NCBI GenBank assembly: GCA_963989245.1
Contig: OZ022341.1
Span: 56,043,655-56,107,654, forward strand
Reading direction: 5' to 3'
Source: Nansenia antarctica
Taxonomy: Eukaryota; Chordata; Actinopteri; Argentiniformes; Microstomatidae
Length of the DNA: 64,000 bases
The first letter of the stretch is position 1, and the number at the start of each line of letters is the position of its first letter. A program made the translations under genes and the position numbers. Of this stretch, positions 46,146-60,200 are shown piece by piece. Under the pieces are notes generated by a model that had not been told where the DNA came from, did not search any database, and worked only from the letters and a program-made list of their open reading frames with translations.

Positions 46146-49100
46146 ATGGACCACCAGAATGGCAAAGTGGAGCGCTTCCTCAAGCTAGGCTATTCCCACA
46201 GTGACATCCTGCGTGTGCTGGAGAACCTGCACCATGACGCCCAGACCAACGACATCCTGGAGGAGCTGATCAAGACCTGCCACAGCAGCACTTCCACCTC
46301 CAGTCCCACGGCCAGCCGCTCTGCCCACTCCAGCCCACAGCTGGTCCCCAGAGGCTGCAGTCCCCCACAGACAAGCCCCAGCCAGCCCCCACGGCCCAGC
46401 AACGCCTTGGACAGAGACCCCACCGGAGGCTACAGACCAGTGGTTATCGATGGGAGTAATGTGGCCATGAGGTGAGTGGACCCAATGTCGAAAACGTAAA
46501 TAAATGTATGAAATTTAATGAATACAGAGGGTTGGAAGAAAACATATTTTTGGTGATGAGTTTAATGAGGTTTAATGAGTTACACTGAGTATCTGTTTTG
46601 CTATGTATTGAACATAACCTATTGAAATATTGGAAAAAACTTTTAAAGAATGTCGTAAATTAATTTCCAGTAAAGATAAGCTTCTCCCTATCTTGGCTTA
46701 TTATTGTGTGCCAGTAAATTCACCTGATACCAGTTTCACTTGGCAGGTCAGTGAATGCCGCACTTCCTCCTAAGAGTGGGTGTCCTTCTTTGTTTCTGTG
46801 GTGAATTTCAGAAGAACCTGTGGTAACAGACAGATTAGCAGAGAGGTAGAGAGGTGTGACCCTGGCCTTGGTTTCAGATTAGATACCATAACGGAGGCAA
46901 ACAGTGAGACATGCTACGGTACAAAACACCACTCTGATTGAATCAACAGGTGGAATATTCAAAGTAGGTGAGGCACTGTCTGTAGCTGCAACAAAGGAAC
47001 AGAGGAAGAGTTCAATTCTTATGAATCAGTTGTTTTTTCCCACCGCAGATCACTTTGAGGCTGTGTTTATTGTTGTTGACAATTCTTGTTTTCTACTCCT
47101 TGTTTCCAGTCGTGACATGCAACATTTTACGAAGCACACTTTGACTACTTTTCCTCAAGTCCCAAATTTCCTTGCTCTTTGAGGCCTCATTCTGGTTGAA
47201 TGTTCTAAGCAAATACACTTCTTTATATTAATCGTTGTGTATTCTATGTACGTTCATTGTCATACTATTATTGGGAGGTTCCACTCTGTGCCCCAATGGC
47301 TTTGCAACACAAAGGTTTTATCTTTGATCCTGTTCTATGCAAAGCTACCTACCACTTCCTGCTAGCTGTTTGCAGGGGAACCCCCCTGTGCTATTTACCA
47401 CTGCCTGTAGGCAAATCTACTACCCCAGAACTACTGACATGACCTGGTAGGCCTTAGCAGCCACTACCAGAGACAGACAGAGTAGGATGAAGTGACCCTT
47501 AGATACAGATCTAATGTCAGTTTTGCATTTCACTTTTATAGTTATGGTTAGGATTCCAGAAACTATTTCTGATCCTCAATCTGTAACTAAGTGCAACCTG
47601 CCTCCAGCTACTGATACAGTAGTTATATACTGCACCACCATCACCCAGGATAGTGTGTGTTCCAACCCTTACATACCAGTAACATTCTGTCACTCTCTAA
47701 CAACTATTCTAGAGTGAACCAGAGGGCTGAGCTCGGTAGTGTTGAAGAGGAACACAGACATCCTGAGACCGTTATTCTAGTTGACATTCATCTGGAGTGA
47801 CAGTTTGTTCTAAATTACAGAACACCACAGTCTATTTTACTGTGGTTCTGCAAAGCATGAGTTCACATGAGTTGGAGTAGGTGAGTCACAGCTGTCTTCC
47901 TAAAGAAAAGAGATGTGGGTCAAAGAGATGTGGGGCGATCTAGAGGAGAAAAGGGAAGCTAATTGTCTTCTCTGGCCCCGTCTTTACAGCCATGGAAACA
48001 AGCAAGTGTTCTCGTGTCGCGGGCTGCAGCTGGCAGTGAGGTGGTTCTGGGAGAGGGGTCTCCATGACATCACTGTGTTCGTACCCCTGTGGAGGAAGGA
48101 GCAACCCCGTCCTGAAGCCCCTATCACAGGTAGGACATGTGCTATACTCTCTGACGAGGGCTAGGTGGCAGTGTGGAGCTGCAGGTCACCAGAGAGCAGC
48201 ATGTTGATCCCCCCTTCATGGCCTAGGTTTGAATCTTTTATGACTTAGAAATGTTGACACATGATCTTCATGGCCGACATGAAATGAACCTCTATGAAGA
48301 TAGGAACTCTTGTGTTGTACGTACAGATCAACATATCCTCCACGAGCTGGAGAAGAGGAAGATCCTGGTGTTCACACCGTCACGTTGTGTGAATGGGAAG
48401 CGGGTGGTGTGCTACGATGACCGCTACATCATCAAACTGGCCTTCGACTCGGACGGTATCATCGTATCCAACGACAACTACCGTGACCTACAGACTGAGA
48501 AGCCACAGTGGAAGAAGTTCATCGAGGAGAGGTTACTGATGTACACCTTCGCCAATGATAAGTAAGTCCCAACACTGATCCTAGTAAGGACCTTCCAACC
48601 CTCTGCCAAATCCATATTTGACCCCTGAGTGTATACTTGTAATTAAGCTGTAATTAAGGCCTGATTTGAAGAGTGACCTTATTTTCGTTTTGACTTTTCT
48701 TTTCAGGTTCATGCCTCCAGATGATCCATTGGGAAGGAACGGCCCAACAATTGACAACTTCCTGAGAAAAAAGCCATGGGGCCTTGAAAGCAAACAGCAG
48801 CACTGCCCGTATGGTAGGAGGATATCTCACCCTACACAATATCAATTCTAGTCATGTTTTAGGCTTCCTTGAAATGTATTTCCCTGATCATTTGAAATGT
48901 AACCCATCCAATGTGAGTCAGTCAGCTGAGGTTTGTGATTATTAGCAGTAGGGTCAGTCAGTTGTGATTTCTTTTGACTGCCTGTCAGTCCTCTGTTGGC
49001 ACATAGAGCGCGGTTCCAGTCCGAGGCTACAGTTTTGTCAGTGAACCACTCACAAACAAAAGCCCCTTTTTATCAACACACAGGCTAATATAGTAATGGA

Positions 49101-50361
49101 GCAAACAGCAGGCCTGGAATTATGACTGAGGAGTACAAAGGGCCCTCATAGCACTTGCATTGTACCTAGTGAACAAAAACAGGCAGGAGACGAGACCTAA
49201 TTTGTTTGCCTTGCTAAGTGTGTTTACACTACTAAAGAAGGGGGGGGGGCGAAGGGCTACAGTGCTACAGTGCACTCAGACAAACACACATCCTTGTTGA
49301 CAGTGTCTTAGAGATACAGTGTTACATCTGTGAGACATGTTCTTTAAAAGCCCATAAATATCCCTTATTTGTTTCTTCCAGGAAAGAAGTGTACTTACGG
49401 AGCGAAGTGCAAGTTCTACCACCCAGAGCGCTCCAACCAATCCCAACTGTCAGTGGCGGATGAGCTGAGAGCGAAGAGCAAACCTGCTGCAGACAGAGAG
49501 CAGCCACCTCTCCCCCCAGCCCACGCACTGCACCCGGAGACACACACCTACACAGGCCCCTACCATGAGCCAGAACACACTACTCATCTCTACAGATATC
49601 CCTCCACACCGCCTCCTCCAAGAAAAGAGGACCTTTCCCGCAGGGCTTCACCTAGTGAGCAGTTCACCAGTCAAAGAGAGTCCAGCCTCCACCTCTGCCC
49701 AAGCCCAGACATCGATGAAGCTTTTGGGTCTCTGGACACATCCATGTCCAGATTATACATCCCGGACATGGCCAACAACACAAAGGGAGTGTCCTACACG
49801 TACAGCAGCGGGGTGGCAGGCTGCAGTCTGGGCAGTGGGGACTTCTACCCCTCCAGCACCTACAGTAGCCACGGCAACCACACACAGAGGTTCAGACTGG
49901 GGGGACCCTCGTCAGGGGGCCATTATGCCCCCCAAAGACTGCCACAGTGTAGCTGTGACCACTTACCGACCTGTGAGCGCTCAGTATGCAGCCAGTGCAT
50001 GTATGGCCACCTGCACCTCCAGCCCCAGTCAGGGAGCTCCTATGGGGTTCAGTTGTTCAGAGATAGCCGCAGCCATAGCCCCAGCCCTGTCCATTTGTCA
50101 GAGCAGCCTTACTACCAGCATCCAATCCCACACAGACAGAGTCATAGCCTCCCAGAGTACAGCTGGGGGCAGGGGCGCTCTGATGTGGGTATGACCAGCA
50201 GCTCTAGCAGTGAGCATAAGAGGAGTGTGAAGGGTCAGCTCAGCACACTATTTCCCCAGAATGTGGTGGAACACGTGATGAGTTTGTACCCAGACATCCT
50301 TGAGATGTCAAAGCTGGTTCCTCTGATCCAGAGGTTCAGAACCAGTCATATGTCCTCCTAG
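46146..50361 (+). CDS. zc3h12d: zc3h12d, Regnase-4 type CCCH endoribonuclease
   Basis: Cytoplasmic RNase of the Regnase (MCPIP) family that destabilises inflammatory mRNAs. Exons: 46146-46471, 47990-48129, 48327-48561, 48707-48813 and 49382-50361 (stop TAG). Phases match, giving 595 aa; human is 527 as I recall. N-terminal UBA-like helices (VERFLKLGYSHSDILRVLE). NYN/PIN nuclease domain with VVIDGSNVAM (Asp102), CYDDRYI (Asp186/187) and VSNDNYRDL (Asp205), with the same spacing as the catalytic aspartates of Regnase-1. CCCH finger C267-x5-C273-x5-C279-x3-H283. Long Ser/Pro-rich region with a cysteine cluster (about 49951-50010), then a conserved C-terminal helical segment (LFPQNVVEHVMSLYPDILEM). 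Synteny next to ppil4 and tab2 identifies the D paralogue. Confidence 0.95.
46472..47989 (+). other. zc3h12d intron 1
   Basis: 1.5-kb intron. No exon, repeat family or RNA gene recognised. Confidence 0.55.
48814..49381 (+). other. zc3h12d intron 4
   Basis: Intron interrupting the CCCH zinc-finger codons. A poly-G run lies at about 49240-49249. Nothing else recognised. Confidence 0.6.
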
Positions 50362-50618
50362 TGAGCACAGCATTTCACCTTTTCTCTGTAAGCATTAAAC
50401 ACAGTAGCTCTTCAGCAGATAAAAGGAAAAAGCTTGAAAATGTAGCAGTCTCTCGAACGTGTACAAGTGCAATGCACTACTGTCTTGTAATGCTATTTCA
50501 TTGAGTATTTAGCATTGGCTTGAAGATATCAAAGCAGCATGTGTTGTTTTATCATGTAGCCTCAAAATGAGGTAAGATACAAAAGAAAATTGATATCTAC
50601 CTGTATTTGATAATGCAG

Positions 50619-50624
50619 AATAAA
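50619..50624 (+). terminator. zc3h12d poly(A) signal
   Basis: AATAAA about 260 bp after the stop. Confidence 0.6.
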
Positions 50625-50906
50625 TTAATCTTGCATTATTCATATTAAACATGAATCTTTCAAATGTGTTAGTTTTACTTTTTTGTACATACATTTGTTG
50701 TGTACATATATAAATGTTAGACAAACCTAACCTCTAACTACTTTCCTGTCAAACAATGTCAAGCTTCCTTCAAACCAATTACCAGTAAGTAGGTCTCTAC
50801 TGCCATCTACTGGAGGGTTCAAAAGCAAGTCAAAGACATTCCATGCCAACAACATAATAAAAATATAATACAATAATATTAGTAAGAAATTCAGAATAGA
50901 TTTTTT

Positions 50907-52597
50907 TTTATTTTTACAAATAACTTATCTGTTACAAAGACAGTTTTCCCAGCTAAAATCAAAAACACTTTAGATATCCAAATTAGTTTTTTTAATTAAT
51001 AAAACATGTATGAACCGACTCTTCACGCAGAGCTGCAGATAAAGCAGAAAACTGGTTTCTTTGGGATATTTTTTTACAAGAAAAAGTATGACATAAGTGC
51101 TTAAGAGGCAACTAAGAATTTAGCATCTACCTAATTGAATTTTAACAATAGTAAGCTTTGGTTTAAAAAATTACATCTTGATTTGTGACTGCATAGATTA
51201 TCAATACAAATACCATTCTAAGGCAGTAATGTGAGGCAGCATATCACAACGTGAAAAACTTCACAAAATAACAATTCCACAATTAAGGTAAAATCATTAC
51301 AATGGTAAACTTTAAAACCATCCTCATCAAACAGAAGCTTCACAGGACAAATTCAACCCAATGAAAATAAGATTCTACAAAGAGGACAGTCACCATTTCG
51401 CCTCATCTTATTAGAAATATAATGACGGCACAATCCTGTTTGTCTTGTCTTTGCTTAAGAGGAGATCATCTAAAAATCTGCCCAGGAGGAGAAAAGGCAT
51501 GTAACCTATATAAATATCTGCTGATTTGAAACAGGAATACTTAACACATATGAATCCTGATCCTTGGAACACTCTAGAAAAAAAATACTAATTTATACTG
51601 CATAGCAAATACTCCAATTCTGAAAGCCTGGAGAGACAGTTGCCTTCCACCAAGCTGTACATGGACACCTTAATACAATCCCCAAAGTCAGTTTTCCATC
51701 CGACTCATGCTTCTGTTTTGATGTAAGTTTTTGGGATGAACCGTAAAATTCATGTGTCTCTTGTTGGCACTGAGGTGTAGAAGTCCCCAAATATTAAACC
51801 TACATTCCAGTTGTCAGATAAGATGGCAGTTTGTCATTTGCTTTTGAGCTTTTTTCACCAGTCCAAGATTTCTGGCATCCAAAAGAACCCCTCCATCTTT
51901 TAACTTTGCTGCGTCTGCAGATCGTACACAGGAAACTCAGCATTTACACTAGCGATGAACAGACTGAGCAGACGAAGCTTCATGACTGCATCAATTTCAT
52001 ACTACTGCTCCTCTTTTTTTCCACAATGCTTAAAATCTCACAGAAATCAAGTAAAAAGCTTAAAAAGGGACACCGTGCTAATTTTTTTAAGGAAAAAGAA
52101 ACAACAAAAAGACAAAAACAAAGTTAATAAAGTCTATAAAGCTATACTTACAGAAAATACAAGTGATTCATAGTGTGAGGAAGAAGGCATTTAAGGCACA
52201 TTCTAAAATTATGTACAGTAAAAAGCTCAAGGGTATTCCCTCCCTCCATATACTGTACACACAAAGCATGCAATTTAGTTTCCATTCTATTGACTGTGTA
52301 GACTGAAGAGAGGCCGATTGATAAGAGACACTTACAGGGGAGGGTGATAGGCACGTTTTGTTGGCAGTAAAACTGCTAGTTTCCCCGTCATCCTCAAGAA
52401 ACAGCGACCAAACAAATAGTCCAAAAGTAGTCTGTTAGTTTTCCCTTCAGGTGTAAAGTGACGGCTGACCAAAGTTCCCATTCCTGATTATGCCGCCACA
52501 GAAGAAGAAAAAAACAAAAAAAACAAAAACAGCAAAGGCACATTGGCACCCACGTTGGCTTTTGTGTGTGTGTACGTTGTGTTTGTGTATGTGTGTG

Positions 52598-52637
<40 letters not shown>

Positions 52638-53040
52638 CCACTACACTGCAGGACAACACTCTGATAATACTGTATATGGAAGCAGCGAGGCATCCCCAGG
52701 GGTAAAGTTGCCTGTTGAGCAGGAGGAGGGGGGGGGGGGGGGGGTGACCCCACGCATGCAGAGTCTCCAAGGTGAGGTATCATCCAAGTCTGCTTGCTTA
52801 AGTCACACAACCTGTAAACACTATCCAGTCAAGCCTTCAGTGGACAGCATTCTACAAACCTTGATGGCAGAAGAAAAACAGGCCGAATTGAAAAACTACA
52901 GACCCCTATACATTTTCTTACCACAAAAAAAGAAAAGAAAAAAGACAGTCCTTTCTAATCTCGTTTTTGATTCTCATAGAAAAGTGGAGGGGCGTGTGTG
53001 TGTGTGTGTGTGTGTGTTTGTGTGTCTCGGCGTCTGTGGC
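50907..53040 (-). other. tab2 3' untranslated region
   Basis: Minus-strand AATAAA at 50912-50907, then about 2.1 kb up to the tab2 stop. It contains a (TG)n tract at about 52562-52638, a run of about 17 G at 52728-52744 and a second (TG)n at about 52996-53017. Apparent frames across these repeats are low-complexity artefacts. Confidence 0.6.
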
Positions 53041-53264
53041 TCAGAAGTGCCGTGGAAAATCGCACTGTTCACAGCGGTTGAGGGCAGGGTGGTTGAGGAA
53101 GGTGCAGGCCGTGCAGCTCCACTGCGTTCCCTCGTCGTCCTCCTGGTCTGCTACAGTCTTTAAACCACTCTTACTGCTCGACTCTGGAGGGAGGGAGGGA
53201 GACTGTCACCATAAAGATTAGAGAAATACGCACGCACAACCCGCGCACGCGCACACGCACACGC

Positions 53265-53305
<41 letters not shown>

Positions 53306-54953
53306 CCACCCCCGCTCACAAACACACTCAGCTGTAGGCAATTAACATAAATCATAGTGGGGTCAGACTGTCAAGCAATGTTCCTTGAAATGATACCCTT
53401 GTATATTAGGGGTTGATCTATCTTCATATGCAGAGTGTTGGGTTTGCTCTCTGCAATAAAAGTGTTTGTGAGACGGAGCTCACTGATTATCTCTTGGTGG
53501 TCACCGACGCTTGCTAAGTCACAATGCATCAACAACTGCAGCATGTTCAATGGTGGAAAAGTGCACACATTTATCTGAAGGTGATCAAAGAAAAGGTGTG
53601 CAGGGTTGATGGGCTGGACTGACCCAGAAGTGAGGGAAAGAGGGACAGAGACAGATAGAGAGACAGACAGACAGACAGAGGGGCAGACAGAGGGGCAGAC
53701 AGACAAGAGAGAGGGACAGAGGGGCAGAGAGACAGAGGGACAGAGGGGTAGACAGACAGAGGGACAGAGGGGCAGACAGACAGACAGAGGGGCTGACAGA
53801 ATGAGGGACAGAGGGGCAGACAGACAGACAAAGGGGCAGACAGACAGACAGAGGGGAAGGCAGACAGACAGAGGGGCAGACAGACCGTCAAAGGGGCAGA
53901 CAGACAGACAGAGGGGCAGACAGACCGACAGAGGGGCAGACAGACAGACAGAGGGGAAGGCAGACAGACAGAGAGGCAGATAGACAGACAGACAGAGGGG
54001 AAGGCAGACCGACAGAGGGGCAGACAGACCGACAGAGGGGCAGACAGACAGACAGAGGGACAGAGACAGACAGAGCTACCAACCCAGGGGGAGAGCTGGG
54101 GGAGTGGCAGGAGAGGGCTCCATCGTTAGCTTGGAGGTAACATTAATTTTGCATCGTCTCCTGTCTGTCCCCAGACCCTCTGGCTCTGACAGGTCCCAAG
54201 TAGAGGATGGAGGGAGGGAGGGAAGGAAGGAATAGAGGCGAGGAGAGGAATGGTAGGAAAACAAAGATGACAGTGCAGGGGTGAGAAATGTCAGCAGATA
54301 AATGATTCATGAGAACTAAGAATGCCAGGTTAGGAGGAATTTCAATGAAAACATCAAAGATGAGAGGTATGAAGGAAACAATGTTTACGTTTACGAGATG
54401 ATTCCCAGATAGAAATACGCACCTGATTGGTCTAATTAGAATTAGGTGGCACCAATAAATGTTCCCTTCTGACAGTTTTGACACTTTGATAGTATTGGGA
54501 GACAACAACCAGACATGAAAGATAGAAGTTGTGACCAGAGGATGGTCAGGTTGTCCAGAGGCGACCATGCAGCCTTTTCTAAACTTACCAACGGATAATG
54601 TACCTTTGGGTTTGGGTGAGACAGGACCTAGGAATCCAATGTTGTCATAAAAGTTATGAATCGCAATGGGATTAAAGTGTGGTCCTGAAACAAATGAAAA
54701 CAAAAAGGATTAACACTATTACAGTCTGCCCTCCCCCCTGACAGAGCCTGACTGTGCAAAGCTTTCCACCCAAATTGTGGAATGCACTGCCAGTTTACAT
54801 TAGGGATGCAACCTCAGCAAATATGTTCAAGTCAAGACTAAAAACCACATTTTTAAAATATTGCCTTTAAATAACTAAATAATTAAATTAAGATTATATA
54901 ATGATTAAAGCACTTTGAGCTGCAACGTTTGCAGGAAAAGCGCTATACAAATA

Positions 54954-54991
<38 letters not shown>

Positions 54992-56932
54992 AGGCATCAG
55001 AAGCACTACTGACAACAATGAACATACGTGACAAGTCGGCAGCCGATCAAATGTTCAGACTTTTTATTTTATTTATTTATTTTACTTTTATTCTGAAAGA
55101 ATTGAAATACATTTCGACATTGTTGAAAATCAATGACACACTCACTAGTCAACTAACACAGCTTGTTTTGTGAGCCTTCTAACAATGTAAAGTAATGTTA
55201 TAGTCAGGGGTGCACATAACTTTTTGGGGCCAGTGCTCAGAGGAGCACCTAGGGATGCTGCTTGGTGCTCCCCGAGCTCGCGAGTCACGACCCGTCCCAC
55301 AGGATGGATTAAAAAGGGATACATGGATAACTTATATTAGCAAAACGACATTTGTTCATAAATAAAGATGAACGAACAAATGATTGTGTGCAAAACAAAA
55401 GAAACAAATGCAAAATCAAATGACTGCTCTTTAAGCATGACAGTCTGTCAGACTCCTTTAAACACAATGAAATCAACTGACATCTCTTTAAGCACTAACT
55501 GAATGTCTGTTCTTTAAACACAATGAAATCAACTGACATCTCTTTAAGCACTAACTGAATGTCTGTTCTTTAAACACAATGAAATCAACTGACATCTCTT
55601 TAAGCACTGCTCTGTTCTGTAAACACTGAAATCAACTTTTCAACAAAAAGTTACAGCCTAAGCATTTATTTATGCTACAAGCTTAATCATCATCATCACT
55701 GCTCTCTTGACTGCTGTTAATACTGTCCTCAATTTCAACCATGGTAGAGGATGTTGTAGGCTATCACTTTAAATAGCTCATTATTTTGATTGTGCAACAA
55801 AGTTATTTTTTTTTCCTAATAGAATTCCCAACCATATTCCCTGGGTCAGGGGTCGAGGTGCGATAATGAAGCTGTAAAACAAACGTCTGAACGTTTGAAA
55901 GCTTCAGAGAAAAGAAACGTGAAGTCCCTTGGTGTTGTTTTTCCTTTTAGCGACGAGTCGTTCGGGACTGAATTTTCACGTGCGGCGTGATAACCGTGAT
56001 AACCGTGCGATACGCGATACGCGGAATGAAAGTACGAGTTACGATACTTTCCGAATGTTTTCGTGAGGGGAGTCGCCGTGGTCGTCGTCGGTCGACTGTT
56101 GTGATGGATTGCTGAGGGGACGGCAAATAGTTACTTAGTGGGGCTTGCAGTGATGCAGCAGTCAGCAGTCAGCAGTTGTATTTTGAGGAAGTAAATTCCT
56201 CTCCCAGCGCTTCCAGCTGTTGGTGCGCAAGAGCGTGTTCATGCCGCTGATCTGCCGCGCAGCATGCATTTTGGCGACGCATGCGCACTGGCGCACCAGT
56301 TATGTGCACCCCTGGTTATAGTTAACTAGGTAGTAGTGGGGATTACTCACCGAATTCATTGCATTGCAATGTTTTGGCTTGATTAGCGAGTGTGTCATTG
56401 ATTTTCAACAAGGTTGAAATTTATTTAACATTTTCAAGTCTGAACATTTTGGTTTGGTTGGTTGATTGGTTTGATTGGTTGGCGACTTGTTCCCGGTTTC
56501 ACCAGCTGCTGTCACATATGCATACAACACATGTAGACCAGCAACAACACATGCGGACCAACGTACACACAAACACAGGACACAGACTACAACATTGCAG
56601 TTGTAGGCTAACACTAAAAGCAAGGCTGAATATGACTATCAAGATAATAACAAATTCAGAAAACAAGTTTTGTCCAGAAGCAATATTCATTTCGGAGCCA
56701 GCTTTTTATCTCTCTGCACTTGTTGTAATGACTACTCTGGTGTATTACTGTCAGTAATGGACAGCTGCCAGGGGGCCTATAAATCCCTTGTTACCAACCA
56801 GCAACAGGATGCAATTCAGGAAACAACTGGTAGTTAACATTACAATGGCAGCACCTTGACTGCGTGTGCCGAGGGGATGTGACCGACCAGGCCTGGCACA
56901 GCTACTACAGCTGGCTGGAAGACGCAGGTCAC

Positions 56933-57007
<75 letters not shown>

Positions 57008-57186
57008 TCTCTCCCTCTCTCTCTGCCTCTCTCTCTCTCTGCAACCTCACCTTACAGACAAAAACAAACATGCAATACGAAAACCAGGCTCATGCATCTA
57101 AAGCTTTGCATCGCCCATGGCTGACAATGAACACCATAAACACAGAAGCACACACAAACACACACATAAAACACTGCACTTTTACT

Positions 57187-57225
<39 letters not shown>

Positions 57226-60200
57226 GGTGTTGGTGTCACATTCATCATAGTGATGACGAGGATACCCGCACAATGAGGTCTCCTACCTCTTGTTTGAAGG
57301 AGATCAATTTCTTTGGTTAAGCAGTCAATGTCGATCTGCAGTATCCTGTTTTTGCATCGCAACTGCTGCATTTCCTCAATCTGATAAGAGAGAATGAAAC
57401 AGGGGGTCATATACACTGCCGGCGGCGACAGAGACTACCTAGTGAAGAGACAGAGGAGGAGCAGGAGTCTCAGCGTCAGGACAGGCTGTACTGACACACC
57501 AGCCTGGAAGTCAACTGGGGAGGGAGAGCCAAGTGGGCCGCCAACGTCATGAGCAGAGTTATCTCTCTATCTCCCCAGGCCCGGCGAGTGGTGCTGTACA
57601 GAACACAACACAGGACGGCAGCTACTGGGGCTGCCTATTGACCTTCTCCGTTCTTCCCCGTCTCCGAACACGTCCACCGTTTCCTCCTCTTGACTAGAAA
57701 AACTAATTGCCGCCCGAAAAAAGCAGCTGTCTCGGCACAAACCCTAAACGCGCCACTTCATTCGCGGTCTGATATGTTTCAACAAACTCGCAGCTGCGAG
57801 ACTTAACATACATAAACATGACATCGGGTGAAAACATTTTGAAAGGAGTGTGGTGTTTTTTTTCGGTGAAAATTACCCCTCAAGAATCATGTTATATTTT
57901 TCAAAGAAAATACAGTATTTGCATTAGAAAAAACATCTAGTCAAACCAGATAGGTAAGAGATGCAGTTAAGTCTGTAATAAACAAGGTCTGTGATAAATG
58001 ATGCAGAGAGGGACCCTTGAACCTCCACTGGTTGTGTCTGAGGGAGACGGGAGTGGGGGACGACGACGACTTACAGAGGGGATTTGGGACACAGAGTTGG
58101 AGCGTTCTAGTCGTCTCCTGGTGAGGTCGTTCTCCATCTCGTTGACCTCCTCTTTTAGCTTCTCCAACTTCTTCTTCTTCAGCTCCAGCTCATGCCAAAG
58201 CCTGTCCATACGGGCCTTCTGATGAACCAACAGGGCTGCAGGGAGGAAGGTAGAACGCACACGCGCACACACGCACACACACACAGTGAGATGCGAAAGA
58301 AAATGAAAGTACAGTTGAAACTACAGTTGACCTAATTACACTACAGCGTTTCCCCTTCATTGGTTATTGATGGTGGTGACACTTTATGTACAGTTGGCCT
58401 ACTGAAGGGAGAGGATGGGGGAAGGCCAGATTGATCTCAGCATTTCTCATTGTCTTTCTCATTGTCCTCTATTGTCTTACAACTGCTTTCATAGCAGCTC
58501 ATAAATAGAATGAAACAACATGAAAATCAGCTCATCTGGCTTTAAAGCAGCATCACGCCATTCTTATTAGAATGCAGATACTCGTTCTACAATCCACAAC
58601 CCTCGCTCCTCGAGAAGGCCAGGCAAAAAACCCAAATACCAAAAATAATACCCCTCGCCGCGAGTGAGTGTTGTGTATTTCCAGGACCCCCCCCCTGCCC
58701 CCCGGTGTGGCCGTCATGTGAGGGTCAGAGGAATGCGCGGCTGCAGAGAGAGATAAGGGCCAGCAGTAGGGCTGGGCCAAGGGAGAGGGCAGAGGAGAGG
58801 AGCAGCCCCACACCACACAGTAGTCAGTCAGTCACTGCAGCGTGGAGGGCCACAGCCAGTGACTCACGCGTAATCCAGTCAAAAGTCCAAAAAAGGAAAC
58901 GCTCCGCTCCAACACGTTTGACTCACACTAACTGCAGTCTAAGGGTTGTCAGTGCAAATACAGCATTAATGCAGCAGACTCATACTCACATCACACCCTC
59001 CCCTAAAACAAGTCACCTTTACTTTGATCTCTCTCCCTCAGATGAGGGTAGATGAAACGGGATTAAAGGCAGATAGCATTTTAATGAGAACAACTATACA
59101 CAATTTGGATATAAGAATGCATTAGTGTCAAAAGTGAAATCCAAGTTAAAAACAGGCATGAAGCGTATTCAATAGTAAAATTACTTTCTTGGCAGAATGC
59201 AGTGGAAAAAGCATTTACTACTGGTGGGACAAAAATGTATACTATTCCTAATTGTTACAAAGGCAAGTCTCCTGAAAGTTTCTGCAGCCTGCTTGTAACC
59301 GTTCTATTTTGCAAGTGGATCACGCAGTTTTTACGTCACTCGACTTGCGTTGCGCAACGTATTCTTTGTGTGACTTGAGGCCTAGCGTAATTCAAGGTAA
59401 AACAAAAAACAAGCTAAGTTTCTCCAGATGGATGTTTTTGGGAGAGCGTGGCAGCACTAGTAATCGACAAATCAAAGCAGCAAACAGATGTCGGGGGTGT
59501 TTGGCCGCGGCGTGGTCTCACCTTGTGTGTAGGCTGCGTCGTCGGAGCCCGTACTTTGCCGGCGCGCCTCGCTGGTCCTCTCCCTGTGTGCAGACAGAGG
59601 ATCGGAGAGATGAAGGGGGTCCGGCTCCACAAAGTGATGGTCCGAGGGGAGGCTGAGGAGTTTGTTGGGCTCGAAAGTGGGGGACACCACGCCAGGGGAC
59701 ATCGCCGGGGGCTTGTTGGGGGACACGGTGATTTTGAAAGTGTATTTGGTGTTGGGCTGGGTGACCACCACGCGGGGCGAGGTGGCCGTGCCTCCCCCTG
59801 CCATCGAGGAGCGAGATTTGGGAGGGTGGTGGTGGATATAGGCGGGTCCCATGCTCACCTGGCCCCCCATGTTCCGAGCCCCCGAGGGCCCCTGCATAGG
59901 AGAGTTGGACGAGATATAGACGGTTGGCGGGTTTCTGCCCCCGCCATCGTCACCAGAGGGGTTAGCAGAAATGTAAAACTTGGGGTGCGAGCGGGGTCCG
60001 GAGGAGGACATGATGGCCTCGTCACAGGGGGTGGTAGCAGCTGCGTTGGGCGGGCTGGCAGAGATGTAAACAGTGGGCTGGCTGCGGCTCAGGCCCGGCC
60101 CTCCAATGGACAGAGGTGTGGTGGTGGTGGTGGTGGTGGTGGTGGTAGAGCCGGGGGCTGCCCCCATAGAGGAAGAGGAGGAGGGGCAGGAGGAGGAGGT

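Larger units (their letters stand above)
55025..56519. repeat. Palindromic MITE-like element, copy 3, interrupted
   Basis: Outer parts match the lrp11-intron copies: gttgaaaatcaatgacacac and gtgagccttctaacaatgta on the left, and gtagtggggattactcaccg, caatgttttggcttg and tttcaccagctgctgtcaca on the right. The left terminus is shortened. A 1.1-kb hAT-type element sits in the middle. Confidence 0.8.

Noticed and set aside
53606..53983. Open frame of 125 codons, Arg/Gln/Thr/Asp rich
   Set aside because: It is a translation of the GACAGA minisatellite; the frame is open only because the repeat lacks T on that strand.
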